Assembly: GCA_905181815.1 (NCBI GenBank) | Contig: CAJIZA010000007.1 | Location: 62,001-126,000, forward strand | From: an uncultured Planktomarina sp. | Lineage (GTDB): Bacteria; Pseudomonadota; Alphaproteobacteria; Rhodobacterales; Rhodobacteraceae | Length of the DNA: 64,000 nucleotides | Reading direction: 5' to 3' | Shown: in pieces, positions 17,153 through 28,665 of the stretch | Layout of the letters: each line of letters opens with the position of its first letter | How positions within the stretch are numbered: the first letter of the stretch is position 1 | Notes under the pieces: model-generated | What the model was told of the DNA's origin: nothing | Databases searched by the model: none | Seen by the model: the letters and a program-made list of their open reading frames with translations, nothing else | Position numbers and translations under genes: made by a program

Positions 17153-17877
17153 TTCCCCTCCAACTTATTTTCAAACCGGGTGGAAGTGCGGCCACGCAAC
17201 ACAATGTCAAAGCGGAACGCCCGAAACTCCATTGGCACCGTATGCGCCATATCCAACAACGCAGTTAATCGATCAATCGCCTGCGGGTCCGCGATGGTTT
17301 GAACGATCGGGCAAAGTGGAATATGCGGATCGCCTTCGAAATACATCTGCGTAATTAACCGCTGCGCCCAGCCTTGGCCAAAACAGCTGAAATGAATATG
17401 CGCTGGCCGCCAATCATTGCCACCGTTCGGCCAGGGATAAGGGCCAGGCCGCACAGTGCGGAACGAAAAATAGCCCTTCTCATCGGTGAGAGTCCGGCCA
17501 CAGCCGCCAAAATTGGGATCCAGAGGCGCCAGGTAGCCATCTTTTTTATGACGATAGCGCCCGCCGGCATTGGCCTGCCAAAACTCTAGCAAGACCTGCG
17601 GCACCGGTCGCGCATTTTCATCTAGCAGATGACCATGCACCATGATTTGCTCGCCAATTGCCGCAGCGCCCGGTGCGGCATAATTGATGATCAGATCATG
17701 GTCGTTTGGACCGATGACATCATGCCCAAAGGTGGGCCCGGTCAACTCCCCCGGTCCGTGCTCAAGGCTCAATAGCTTATGGCTCGGTGCGCGGAGCCGC
17801 GAAGAGCGATAATCTAGGGTCAAGGCGGGCGGCTGTAGGCTCATATCCTGCGAGTTAAACGGGCGGATATCACTCAC
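17149..17877 (-). CDS. pcaH: protocatechuate 3,4-dioxygenase, beta subunit
   Basis: A 242-residue catalytic subunit. The four Fe(III) ligands are present at exactly the numbering of the Pseudomonas enzyme: Tyr108 (GGRYRH), Tyr147 (PGPYPW), His160 and His162 (RPAHIHFS). The N-terminal extension with PSHKLL is typical of beta chains. The ATG overlaps the pcaC stop, so translation is coupled through the operon. Confidence in function is high. Confidence 0.96.
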   Translation of the reverse strand: MSDIRPFNSQDMSLQPPALTLDYRSSRLRAPSHKLLSLEHGPGELTGPTFGHDVIGPNDHDLIINYAAPGAAAIGEQIMVHGHLLDENARPVPQVLLEFWQANAGGRYRHKKDGYLAPLDPNFGGCGRTLTDEKGYFSFRTVRPGPYPWPNGGNDWRPAHIHFSCFGQGWAQRLITQMYFEGDPHIPLCPIVQTIADPQAIDRLTALLDMAHTVPMEFRAFRFDIVLRGRTSTRFENKLEGN

Positions 17878-18260
17878 GATGCATCCTCCATTTCCGCAAA
17901 GGTTTGCTTGGCGATTTTAATCGCATAATTGGCCGTCGGCACACCCACATAAATGGCCACATGCAAGACCAGCTCTTGAATATCCGCGCGGCTTGCACCT
18001 GTATTGGCGGTGGCGCGGATATGCATGGCGACCTCATCCCAATGCCCCTGCGCGCAGAGCAAAGCAAGGGTCACAATAGAGCGCTGTCGATGATCCCAAG
18101 TTGGCCGCGACCAGACATGTCCCCAGGCCGCTTCGGTGATCAAATCTTGAAAAGGCGCATCGAACTCCGATGTCTGAGCCTGCGCACGATCGACATGCGC
18201 CTCTCCTAAGACAGCGCGCCGCGTGGCCAACCCCTCCTCATGCCGTTTTGAAGTTGTCAT
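17874..18260 (-). CDS. pcaC: 4-carboxymuconolactone decarboxylase
   Basis: About 128 residues of the AhpD-like carboxymuconolactone decarboxylase family. The conserved block is WGHVWSRPTWDHRQRSIVTLALLCAQGHWDE, followed by the ANTGASRADIQELVLHVAIYVG segment. It makes the 3-oxoadipate enol-lactone. The ATG at 18260 is preferred over one 15 codons upstream since homologues begin near here. It is first in the operon. The following enzyme, PcaD, is absent from the window, and so is a PcaQ-type regulator. Confidence 0.9.
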   Translation of the reverse strand: MTTSKRHEEGLATRRAVLGEAHVDRAQAQTSEFDAPFQDLITEAAWGHVWSRPTWDHRQRSIVTLALLCAQGHWDEVAMHIRATANTGASRADIQELVLHVAIYVGVPTANYAIKIAKQTFAEMEDAS

Positions 18261-18331
18261 TCGCCAGACCCTTTGAATGCAGATAGCAGCCGGAGCTCGA
18301 AACACCAGCTCGGCGCATCTTAGTCACGCTA

Positions 18332-18360
18332 ATAGTGAAAACATATCAATCTTTCGTCAA
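18332..18360 (-). promoter_or_regulatory. possible pca operon promoter
   Basis: On the minus strand TTGACG (18355-18360) and CACTAT (18332-18337) are 17 bases apart, about 70 bases before pcaC. The spacing is right and both boxes are partial matches. I saw no clear PcaQ-type site near it. Confidence 0.4.
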
Positions 18361-18470
18361 GTCGATAAGGCCAGAAACGAGCCAGAGGGTCACCGAAATA
18401 GGTAAATACAAAATAGTGAGCAAAGACCAAAATCTCTGTGGCTGTTAGTATCTATAGAATACCCATCTGG

Positions 18471-18516
18471 TGTCCTTTCATTGCAGCCTACAACTGTGGG
18501 CCGCAATGAAAGGACA
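18471..18516. repeat. 14-base perfect inverted repeat
   Basis: TGTCCTTTCATTGC (18471-18484) pairs perfectly with 18503-18516 around an 18-base loop that extends the stem with GCC/GGC. It lies in the 370-base gap between pcaC and the phosphate transporter. Neither side has a T-run, so it is not a standard terminator; it may end the transporter transcript by other means. The rest of this gap holds the pca promoter and nothing else I can name. Confidence 0.6.
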
Positions 18517-18631
18517 TTTGCAGGTTCATTCTAACAAATGATTAAACTGCGCGGAAAAAACGCTTTTTTTCGTTCAACGCGATAAAACATGCTACGCGCA
18601 GAGCCGAAGCCCTGCGCGGTGACCTGCAAGG

Positions 18632-20125
18632 TTAGCTTGCGCCGCCCATATAAATCGAGATGATCCAGAAAATTAATGCCGAGATCGTCGCCGCGGCCGG
18701 CACCGTAATCACCCAGGCGGCGATGATTGTAAGGAAGTGACTGCGACGCACTAATTTGCGGCGGCGGCGTTCTTCTTTTGGCGGTTCTACAGCCTCTGGA
18801 ACAGTCACCCGCGCCTGTTTCATCCGACGCTGCGAGTCCCATTCGCGAAAGAAGCCCACACCGAATACGCCACCAACAGCGATATGCGTTGAGCTGACCG
18901 GCAGGCCCAACCAGCTGGCCACGATCACAGTAATGGCCGCTGAAAGGGCAACGCAATAGGCCCGCATCGGATTGAGTTTAGTAATTTGACCGCCCACCAT
19001 GCGGATCAATTTTGGTCCAAACAAAAACAGGCCAAACGAAATCCCCAACGCACCGATGGCCATCACCCAGAGCGGAATAGAGACTGCATCTGCGAAACCG
19101 CCTGAGGCCGAAGCCTGCACAATCGCAGCTAGCGGTCCAACCGCATTGGCCACATCATTTGCTCCATGGGCAAAACTGAGCAACGCGGCTGATACGACCA
19201 AGGGGATGCCAAAGAGTTTTTTCAGCGACTTATTCCGATTTTCCAACCCCTCAGCTTGCTTGCGCACAACTGGGATCATGACCAACCAAATGATAACACC
19301 TAAACCAAGACCAATCATCAAGGCCGAGGAAAAATCGATTTTCATGATTTTCTTGAGGCCCTTAAGCGCCAAGTACACGGAAAATGCCCCGCCCATAATC
19401 CCAACTAAAACAGGCACCCAAACACGCGCCGCAGAGATTTTATCGTCACGATATACAATCCGAGACTTAATAAGCCACAGAAACAGGGCAGCAACCACCC
19501 CGCCCAAGACCGGTGAAATCACCCAGCTTGCGGCGATTTTATACATGGTTGGCCAGTTCACAGCTGCAAAACCCGCAGCCGCGATCCCTGCCCCCATAAC
19601 GCCGCCAACAACTGAATGGGTGGTCGACACAGGCGCGCCGACCCATGTGGCCAGATTAACCCAAAGTGCCGCAGACAATAACGCTGCGAGCATGGCCCAG
19701 ATAAATATGGAAGCTGTCTGCATACTTTGAGGCGCAATAATACCCTTTGCGATGGTCGATACGACGTCCCCCCCTGCAAGCAAGGCGCCGGCACTTTCAA
19801 ACACCGCTGCAATTGCAATGGCTCCGCCCATGGTCAAAGCATTGGCCCCCACTGCGGGCCCCATATTATTGGCGACATCATTGGCTCCAATATTCAGCGC
19901 CATATAGGCCCCAAAGCCAGCAGCGATCACCACCACAAGCGTATTGCCGGTTTGCCCAAACAGATAGAAAGCAACAAGCCCCGCGACTAGGATAAAGACC
20001 AACGACACCCCCAGCCCCATCATCGGGCGAGAGGTATAGGCAGTTGCCTGCTCTAGGGCCGAGAATCGGTTTAAATCTCGATCTAGAGTTTCCAGGTGTC
20101 GCTGTTCGAAATCATTCTGAGCCAT
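18632..20125 (-). CDS. inorganic phosphate transporter, PiT family
   Basis: A 497-residue inner-membrane transporter with about 11-12 helices. Both PiT signature repeats are present: GANDVANNMGPAVGANALTM near residue 81 and GANDVANAVGPLAAIV in the second half, each with the GAPVSTTH/GLPVSSTH partner motif. It moves phosphate (with metal or Na+/H+) by secondary transport. A cytosolic N-terminal extension of about 35 residues precedes the first helix. No phoU-like gene adjoins it and I saw no Pho box upstream. Confidence 0.92.
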   Translation of the reverse strand: MAQNDFEQRHLETLDRDLNRFSALEQATAYTSRPMMGLGVSLVFILVAGLVAFYLFGQTGNTLVVVIAAGFGAYMALNIGANDVANNMGPAVGANALTMGGAIAIAAVFESAGALLAGGDVVSTIAKGIIAPQSMQTASIFIWAMLAALLSAALWVNLATWVGAPVSTTHSVVGGVMGAGIAAAGFAAVNWPTMYKIAASWVISPVLGGVVAALFLWLIKSRIVYRDDKISAARVWVPVLVGIMGGAFSVYLALKGLKKIMKIDFSSALMIGLGLGVIIWLVMIPVVRKQAEGLENRNKSLKKLFGIPLVVSAALLSFAHGANDVANAVGPLAAIVQASASGGFADAVSIPLWVMAIGALGISFGLFLFGPKLIRMVGGQITKLNPMRAYCVALSAAITVIVASWLGLPVSSTHIAVGGVFGVGFFREWDSQRRMKQARVTVPEAVEPPKEERRRRKLVRRSHFLTIIAAWVITVPAAATISALIFWIISIYMGGAS

Positions 20126-20340
20126 ACGAATAGATCCTTGCTATGTTCGCGGATCCGGTAGCAGTTTCACGTAAATTGCACAAACATTATTATCAATTTG
20201 GCGATCTCAATTTGTGGCAGGTCACCTTTCCCCACGGCAACAATACAGAAAAAACTAAATGATACGGGTGCTATGAATATGGTTCATGCATTCAAATTTT
20301 CCTGGCGAATATTGCTTCATAGCCGACTTGGGGCGGGAGA

Positions 20341-20517
20341 TCATTTCCCGTCGCGGGCAGATTTCTCTTCGCGCGTGAGCTTATTGTTCCATGTATTGTT
20401 GCTCAATCCCAGCTCACTGGGCAAGGGCTTGGTTTTTCCAACACTGATTTTCCCGCCTTTGTTCAAAAATTCCTGAACAAGCGCGTCATCGGTGGTTTCT
20501 TTGGGAATATGCTTCAT
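20341..20517 (-). CDS. small conserved-looking protein downstream of kdsA
   Basis: A 58-residue reading frame, too short for common cut-offs. The product starts MKHIPKETTDDALVQEFLNK and continues GGKISVGKTKPLPSELGLSN before a Lys/Arg-rich end. It is soluble and basic. AAGGTG lies six bases before the ATG, and the gene begins 68 bases after kdsA on the same strand, so co-transcription is likely. I recognise no named family; the G-G-K-[IV] pattern resembles small DNA- or RNA-associated alphaproteobacterial proteins, but that is a guess. Confidence 0.6.
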   Translation of the reverse strand: MKHIPKETTDDALVQEFLNKGGKISVGKTKPLPSELGLSNNTWNNKLTREEKSARDGK

Positions 20518-20585
20518 AAAGACACCTTAGCCGCAGCACAGGCAGCTTGTCACCCTCAAATTATTGCCAAAGAGATGCCAGCAGT

Positions 20586-21431
20586 TCACTCAATGACCAA
20601 CGCTGGCAAGGACTTCACCAAATCATCCACCGCTTTCATCTGCGTCAAAAATGGTTTGATCAAATCCAAAGGTAGGGCGCTTGGCCCATCGCACAAAGCC
20701 TGATCGGGGTCGGGATGCGCTTCAAGAAACAATCCAGCAATGCCCACGGCCAAGCCTGCCCGGCCCAGCTCGGAAATTTGTCCACGTCGCCCGCCAGAGA
20801 CCGCAGCGCCGGCCGCGCGGGTTTGCAAAGCATGGGTCACATCAAAAATAATCGGCGCATCATCGCTGCAGTCTTTCATCGTCCGAAGGCCCAGCATGTC
20901 CACAACCAAATTGTCATAGCCGAAGCAGGTCCCACGCTCACAGAGCAGAATTTTCTCATTGCCGCATTCACGAATTTTCCCAACCAAATTTTGAATCTGT
21001 GGTGGGCTCATAAACTGTGGTTTTTTGACATTGATCACAGCATCGGTGGCCGCAATGGCTGCAATCAAATCGGTTTGCCGCGCCAAGAACGCTGGCACTT
21101 GCAGGATATCGCAGACCTCAGCCACTGGCGCAGCCTGGGAAATTTCATGAACATCCGTCAAAACAGGCACACCAAATGTTTGCTTGACCTCTTGCAACAC
21201 CTTGAGACCCTCGTCGAGCCCGGGCCCACGGAAAGAGTGAATAGAGGAGCGATTGGCCTTATCAAACGAGGCTTTGAATATAAACGGCAGGCCCAATTCT
21301 CCCGTAGCCTGCACGAATGCCTCGGCCACGCGCATCACCAGATCGCGGCTCTCAATCACATTCATTCCACCGATCAAACTCATCGGTTGATGATTGCCCA
21401 GGGTAATATTCGCGACGGAAATTTCAGTCAT
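20586..21431 (-). CDS. kdsA: 3-deoxy-8-phosphooctulonate synthase
   Basis: About 281 residues. KdsA condenses arabinose-5-phosphate with phosphoenolpyruvate to Kdo-8-phosphate, the first committed step to the inner-core sugar of LPS (and of some capsules). Typical blocks are [54 protein letters not shown] and [17 protein letters not shown]. The ATG at 21431 matches the usual N-terminus; one six codons upstream is also possible. It is divergent from kdsD, the enzyme that supplies its substrate. Confidence 0.95.
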   Translation of the reverse strand: MTEISVANITLGNHQPMSLIGGMNVIESRDLVMRVAEAFVQATGELGLPFIFKASFDKANRSSIHSFRGPGLDEGLKVLQEVKQTFGVPVLTDVHEISQAAPVAEVCDILQVPAFLARQTDLIAAIAATDAVINVKKPQFMSPPQIQNLVGKIRECGNEKILLCERGTCFGYDNLVVDMLGLRTMKDCSDDAPIIFDVTHALQTRAAGAAVSGGRRGQISELGRAGLAVGIAGLFLEAHPDPDQALCDGPSALPLDLIKPFLTQMKAVDDLVKSLPALVIE

Positions 21432-21574
21432 ATCTTTGGCTTTCTGCATATCTCTTTGGCCTGTTCATAGCATAATTTTACAGGTTTCAAAGCCATCGCC
21501 TTTGCCCTTGGATATCTGGCCAAATCAGTGTAGTTTTCCTCAACTTCTTTTAGCAGACTTGGGGCCAGTCGACC

Positions 21575-22576
21575 ATGAAAAATCCGATCGATCCCGCCGC
21601 ATCCGCCCTCTCAGCCGTGGCCTGTTTTTCAGCGGGTATTTCCCAATTGCAACAAGCAGTGGATAATCCGCAAATGCGCACCGTGATCACCGGGGCTGCA
21701 GATTTGATCTTTGCCATGAAGGGCCGGCTCATTCTATCGGGAGTTGGGAAAAGCGGACATGTGGCGCGGAAACTGGCCGCTACCTTCGCCTCCACCGGCA
21801 CGCCGGCCTATTTTGTCCATGCGGCCGAGGCCAGCCATGGCGATCTAGGCATGATCCAAAATGATGATGTTGTGATGCTTCTCTCCTGGTCGGGTGAAAC
21901 GGGTGAATTGGCCGATATTATTGCCTACGCCGCACGCTTTGACGTGCCCATTGTTGCTATTACCGGCAAAGCCGAGGGCACATTAGCCCGCCGCGCGCAA
22001 TATCCCATTGTTTTGCCTGAGGCCCAAGAGGCCTGCCCGCATAATCTGGCGCCCACCACCTCGACCCTGTTGCAAATGGCGATGGGGGATGCGCTGGCCA
22101 TTACCTTGCTGAAAATGCGCGGTTTCACTGAGGAAAGTTTTCGCAACTTCCATCCCGGTGGTAAGCTTGGCGCTGTACTGCAGCCGGTTTGTGAATTCAT
22201 GCACCAGTCAGATGAGCTGCCACTTCTGGATCAATCTGCCCCTGTGTTTGATGTGGTGGCCGAAATCTCGAACAAAGGATTTGGCATTGTCGGATTACTC
22301 GATGCGGCCGGCCATCTCAGCGGCGTGATAACGGACGGTGACATTCGCAGATACTTAGAAAAAAACGCCAATGGCATGATGCAGGATGTGATGTGGTCCA
22401 ACCAGGCCTTAGAAATCATGAGCCCCGCCCCTGTCACCCTGCGGCCAGAAAACCTGGGTGCACGATCTTTGCACACTCTGCAAACGAGGAAAATTTCTGC
22501 CGCTTTTGTCTTGGACGACGGCTGTCCAATTGGATTGGTCACAGTGCTACAGCTGTTGCAGCGCGGCGTTGCATAG
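21575..22576 (+). CDS. kdsD: D-arabinose-5-phosphate isomerase
   Basis: A 333-residue KdsD/KpsF-type enzyme making arabinose-5-phosphate from ribulose-5-phosphate. The N-terminal SIS domain (about residues 45-180) has GVGKSGHVARKLAATFASTGTPA and LSWSGETGEL; two CBS domains follow from about residue 205. It sits between kdsA (divergent) and kdsB (convergent), forming a compact Kdo locus. Whether it originally served LPS or a capsule is open, since KpsF paralogues look the same. Confidence 0.93.
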   Translation: MKNPIDPAASALSAVACFSAGISQLQQAVDNPQMRTVITGAADLIFAMKGRLILSGVGKSGHVARKLAATFASTGTPAYFVHAAEASHGDLGMIQNDDVVMLLSWSGETGELADIIAYAARFDVPIVAITGKAEGTLARRAQYPIVLPEAQEACPHNLAPTTSTLLQMAMGDALAITLLKMRGFTEESFRNFHPGGKLGAVLQPVCEFMHQSDELPLLDQSAPVFDVVAEISNKGFGIVGLLDAAGHLSGVITDGDIRRYLEKNANGMMQDVMWSNQALEIMSPAPVTLRPENLGARSLHTLQTRKISAAFVLDDGCPIGLVTVLQLLQRGVA

Positions 22577-22585
22577 CGCGGGGAC

Positions 22586-23392
22586 CTAGGGCCAGCCTTT
22601 CGCCTGTAGCACTTTCTCGATCCGGGCCACATCCACGGGATTATTCAATTCCCAAAAAATGCGGCCCTTAGCGTCCACCAAAACACACCGAATTTTTACG
22701 CCATGTTCGAGTAAACGCAGCTGCTCGAGCCCCTCCAGACGCTCCAGAGTTCGTTCCGGCCAGCGGAAATATCGCGCCAAACTGGTCGGGCGATAAGCAT
22801 AGGCCCCAACATGGTGATAGACGGGGGTTTCCTGATCCTCAGCATAGGTTTTGTCGGTGAAGGGCAAAACCTCTTTCGAGAAGTATAGCGCATCCCAATT
22901 CTGATCGAATACTGCGGTTGTACCACCAACCCGCCCATTGCGGCGATCTTCACGAAACATATTCAATGTCAGCCCATCACACCGCAGCACCGGCGTCGCC
23001 ATCTCAACCTTCGGATCGCCTTTCATCTCTTCTATCAAAGCGGTGATGAACCACGGTGGAGTCAGCGGCGCGTCCCCTTGCAAATTTATAACAATATCCG
23101 CGGGATCAGGCAATTTTTGAACGGCTTCTGCAACCCGCTCTGTCCCGTTGCGACAGCTCTGTGAGGTCATAATCACTTGACCGCCAAAGTTATGAACCGC
23201 ATCAGCAATGCGCAGATCATCCGTGGCCACAAATATCCCGTCAACATGAGGCACATCACAGGCTGTCTCCCAACTGCGTTGAATAAGTGACTTGCACACG
23301 CCAGTCGCGCCAGTCAACATCTGTAAAGGCTTGCCTTCAAATCGCGTTGATGCATAACGCGCGGGGATTATGATCACGGTTTTATCTGTCAT
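22586..23392 (-). CDS. kdsB: 3-deoxy-manno-octulosonate cytidylyltransferase
   Basis: A 268-residue nucleotidyltransferase that activates Kdo as CMP-Kdo. Motifs are IIPARYASTRFEGKPL at the N-terminus, VATDDLRIADAV, NLQGDAPLTPP and the HHVGAYAYR segment. It ends nine bases from the kdsD stop codon. The three Kdo genes are complete and free of lesions. Confidence 0.94.
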   Translation of the reverse strand: MTDKTVIIIPARYASTRFEGKPLQMLTGATGVCKSLIQRSWETACDVPHVDGIFVATDDLRIADAVHNFGGQVIMTSQSCRNGTERVAEAVQKLPDPADIVINLQGDAPLTPPWFITALIEEMKGDPKVEMATPVLRCDGLTLNMFREDRRNGRVGGTTAVFDQNWDALYFSKEVLPFTDKTYAEDQETPVYHHVGAYAYRPTSLARYFRWPERTLERLEGLEQLRLLEHGVKIRCVLVDAKGRIFWELNNPVDVARIEKVLQAKGWP

Positions 23393-23476
23393 ACCTCTGA
23401 CTTAAGAGATTACGAAGGGGTAATCAAAAGATTTATCCACCACGCATCGCGCTACCCCGCAAAATCAGAAATTATG

Positions 23477-24125
23477 CTAGACATCGTCAAAAAACTGATG
23501 GTTGCCATAGCCAGCAGCCGTTGCCGGAAAGTTCAGGAACATATGCGTGCGATCCGCTGCAGCCGTGACCGTCCATTTGTAAATATTCCAATTAAATGCA
23601 TTCGCTTGCTAGAACATAATTTTAAAGTCAGTACCGCTGGACGCATCCCAACCGTTGATGTCCTGATTGAAGGTTTGTGTGATGTAGAATGTTCCAACGA
23701 AATTGTTCACATTTTGCAGCTTCCGCTACGAAATGTCTTGATTAAAGGCAAGAGCATTTTGGAACAAATGGTAGAGCGAGCCCACATTGTTCATATCCCA
23801 TCGCAAAATGTCGCCATTGAAAGTGCTTCTGTTCAGAAACGCGTTGCCAAAATTGGTCATATTGCTCAAATCCCAGCTTGGGATTGCCCCAAATCCAGGG
23901 GTATCCCCAAAGTCGTGCACAGCCCAGTCACCAACTATTCTGCGAGAAAGTTTTCAATATGCGCCAGCAATTTGGCGTTTGAATTGGAATAGGCGCCGCA
24001 GGGGTCACACCATCAGACAGGAATTGTACCACAGCTGGCTTTGCGAAGAGCGTGAAAAAGGCCAAAATAAGCGTTATGAACTGCCGTGAGAAATATTGAG
24101 GCAAATGAAAAAGGTCTTTCACCAT
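23477..24125 (-). pseudogene. decayed DUF285/BspA-type surface protein gene
   Basis: The minus strand encodes, in pieces, a secreted repeat protein. An ATG at 24125 opens a signal-peptide-like segment (FITLILAFFTLFAKPAVV). The next homologous piece, NAKLLAHIENFLAE, is in another frame, and the DUF285 repeats (PSWDLSNMTNFGNAF, ALAFNQDIS, QTFNQDINGWDASSG, ANAFNWNIYKWTV) are in a third. That last frame is broken by TAG at 23726-23728 and 23609-23611 before the TAG at 23477-23479. At least two frameshifts and two stops make it a pseudogene. Intact relatives are BspA-like leucine-rich-repeat surface or adhesion proteins. Confidence 0.8.
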
Positions 24126-26887
<2,762 letters not shown>

Positions 26888-26914
26888 AGTTTGGATCAAC
26901 CAAGTATTATTTGA

Positions 26915-26945
26915 AAAGCCCACTCTGAAGAGTGGGCTTTTTTTA
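26915..26945 (+). terminator. intrinsic terminator of katG
   Basis: An 11-base stem (26915-26925 with 26930-26940), loop TGAA, followed by a run of T. It lies 27 bases after the katG stop. Confidence 0.92.
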
Positions 26946-27101
26946 TAAATTTCGAGGCTAAATCTGGTGGCATAGAATTGAAGTAATTTCCCCCAACTTT
27001 TTGCCCATCTTAAAATAAATGTTGAAATAATCCCCTAACTACGCCAGTCTCTATAAGAAGCTTTTGAAAGAGAGCGTTAGCAAAGGTTCTGGGAGAACAA
27101 A

Positions 27102-28163
27102 ATGAAATTACGCGCGATTGCAACGATGATTTTAAGTACTACAGCATTAAGTGCGACCGCTGGAGGTTTTGAGACTAACTCTCTGTCAACATCCTTTATG
27201 TACGAGAAAGGCAATTATGCTGAACTTGGTATGTCAAGTCGATCGCCTGATGTTAAAGGTACAGTGTACGCTCCGACAGGCAGTGCGCTCGCAAAACAAG
27301 ATTACGTTTCATTGGCGATTAAGAGTGATATCTCAAGCGATTTATCTGTTGGCCTAACATCTTACAATCAGGGTGCGGTACAACTTGATTACTCCTCTGC
27401 AGGAAGTCCCTATGCTGTAGCCCTGCCTGTTGTCGATTTAGACATCAACGCATTGGCCGTTTTGGTGAAATATTCGCTCTCTGATAATGTGAGCATCCTT
27501 GGCGGTGCCAAACAGTCACAAGTTCAGAATGCGTCAGCCAATATATTTCAGAGTGCTGGATTGCCAGCGTCTTCTGTTTCAGGAGCTACTGAAACAAGCC
27601 TCTTGATTGGGGCATCATATGCAATTCCTAAAATAGCTTTGCGCGCTGAACTAATTTACGAAGGCGACGCTGATTTTTCGTTAGATACTTCAAATGCAGG
27701 CGTTGGAACCGGCAAAACAAGCGCATCAGTTCCCGATTACATGACCTTGAATTTTCAAAGTGGCATAGCTGAGGATACATTATTATTTGGATCAATTCGA
27801 AAGGCTGACTGGAGCAATCACCAAATTACAGTCTTTCCCGGTACACCAACAACTTCAAGTTTTACCGATACCACAACATATTCCCTCGGGATTGGTCGAA
27901 AAATAAACGATGCAGTATCTCTTATAGCAAATTATTCAACAGAACCTGCGGGCTCATCGGCTTCTACAACGCCACTTACAATAACCAACGGTTACGATGC
28001 AATTGGACTCGCAGTAAGGTATTCAAGTGGTAATTCAACTGTAACTGCCGGCTACAGCTATGCTAAAGTTGGAAATATAACACTTACATCAGGCCTTGGC
28101 GTCGGAGAATTTACCAACAATACAGTTACCGGCTTCGGTATAAAGATTGGCTATAATTTCTAA
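27102..28163 (+). CDS. FadL/OMPP1-like outer-membrane transport protein
   Basis: A 353-residue beta-barrel candidate. A signal peptide (MILSTTALSATA) is followed by GGFETNSLSTSFMYEKGNYAELGMSSRSPDVKG, the roseobacter form of the FadL N-terminal region, then alternating strands and a C-terminal aromatic residue (IGYNF) as in outer-membrane proteins. FadL-type proteins pass hydrophobic compounds such as fatty acids or aromatics. GGGAGAA precedes the ATG. The gene is clearly AT-richer than its neighbours and stands alone between two terminators. The acyl-CoA genes downstream make a fatty-acid substrate plausible but unproven. Confidence 0.75.
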   Translation: MKLRAIATMILSTTALSATAGGFETNSLSTSFMYEKGNYAELGMSSRSPDVKGTVYAPTGSALAKQDYVSLAIKSDISSDLSVGLTSYNQGAVQLDYSSAGSPYAVALPVVDLDINALAVLVKYSLSDNVSILGGAKQSQVQNASANIFQSAGLPASSVSGATETSLLIGASYAIPKIALRAELIYEGDADFSLDTSNAGVGTGKTSASVPDYMTLNFQSGIAEDTLLFGSIRKADWSNHQITVFPGTPTTSSFTDTTTYSLGIGRKINDAVSLIANYSTEPAGSSASTTPLTITNGYDAIGLAVRYSSGNSTVTAGYSYAKVGNITLTSGLGVGEFTNNTVTGFGIKIGYNF

Positions 28164-28180
28164 TAACCATTACCAAAATG

Positions 28181-28210
28181 AAAATACCCTGCTTTGTCAG
28201 GGTATTTTTT
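28181..28210 (+). terminator. intrinsic terminator after the outer-membrane protein
   Basis: AAAATACCCTG (28181-28191) pairs with 28198-28208 around a 6-base loop, ending in a T-run. It can also act for the opposing thioesterase gene. Confidence 0.9.
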
Positions 28211-28233
28211 AAATTATCAAATCTGTCAAATTT

Positions 28234-28665
28234 TTACATCAAGCTGTTTAAATACTTTATCGTTTCTGAGCTTAATTCTGATGGTCGCCTTGTTCTGCGA
28301 TTAACATTTACATGAACAAAATGTCCTTGAGCAGCGGCAAAAATTTCCTCTCCTGGAAATAATCCAACGGCATAAGTAACCGATGACGTGCCCAGCTTAC
28401 TAACCTGAATTCCAGCGGTAATTATATCAGGAAACGCTAATTCTTTGAAATATTGGCATCCAGTTTCCACAACTAAAAATACAGTCTTGCCAAGTTTCAA
28501 GTCCAACACGCCTTGCTCCAGCAAATGCCCGTTCACTGCAGTATCAAACAACTGATAATGCACTGCATTGTTCATATGTCCATAGATATCATTATCAATC
28601 CAACGCGTGGTCAGAGTCGAGAAAGCACGATAATCGGAACGGGTTTTTTGAGTCTGTCTCACCAA
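28234..28665 (-). CDS. hotdog-fold acyl-CoA thioesterase
   Basis: A 143-residue single hotdog domain of the 4-hydroxybenzoyl-CoA/YbgC-FadM thioesterase group. The catalytic-helix region is TRWIDNDIYGHMNNAVHYQLFD, with the acidic residue in the position of the nucleophile/base. It would hydrolyse an acyl-CoA to the free acid. Its start overlaps the end of the iron alcohol dehydrogenase gene by seven bases, so it is the last gene of that minus-strand unit. It is AT-rich like the neighbouring outer-membrane gene. Confidence 0.83.
   Translation of the reverse strand: MVRQTQKTRSDYRAFSTLTTRWIDNDIYGHMNNAVHYQLFDTAVNGHLLEQGVLDLKLGKTVFLVVETGCQYFKELAFPDIITAGIQVSKLGTSSVTYAVGLFPGEEIFAAAQGHFVHVNVNRRTRRPSELSSETIKYLNSLM

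Noticed and set aside
18999-19730. 243-codon open frame antisense to the phosphate transporter
   Set aside because: Shadow frame of a GC-biased membrane-protein gene; composition rich in Pro, Thr and Ser as expected from antisense.
23477-23728. Possibility that TAG is read as an amino acid in the DUF285 gene
   Set aside because: The same gene also has frameshifts, and normal genes in the window end in TAG (for example patB/malY), so simple decay explains the stops.
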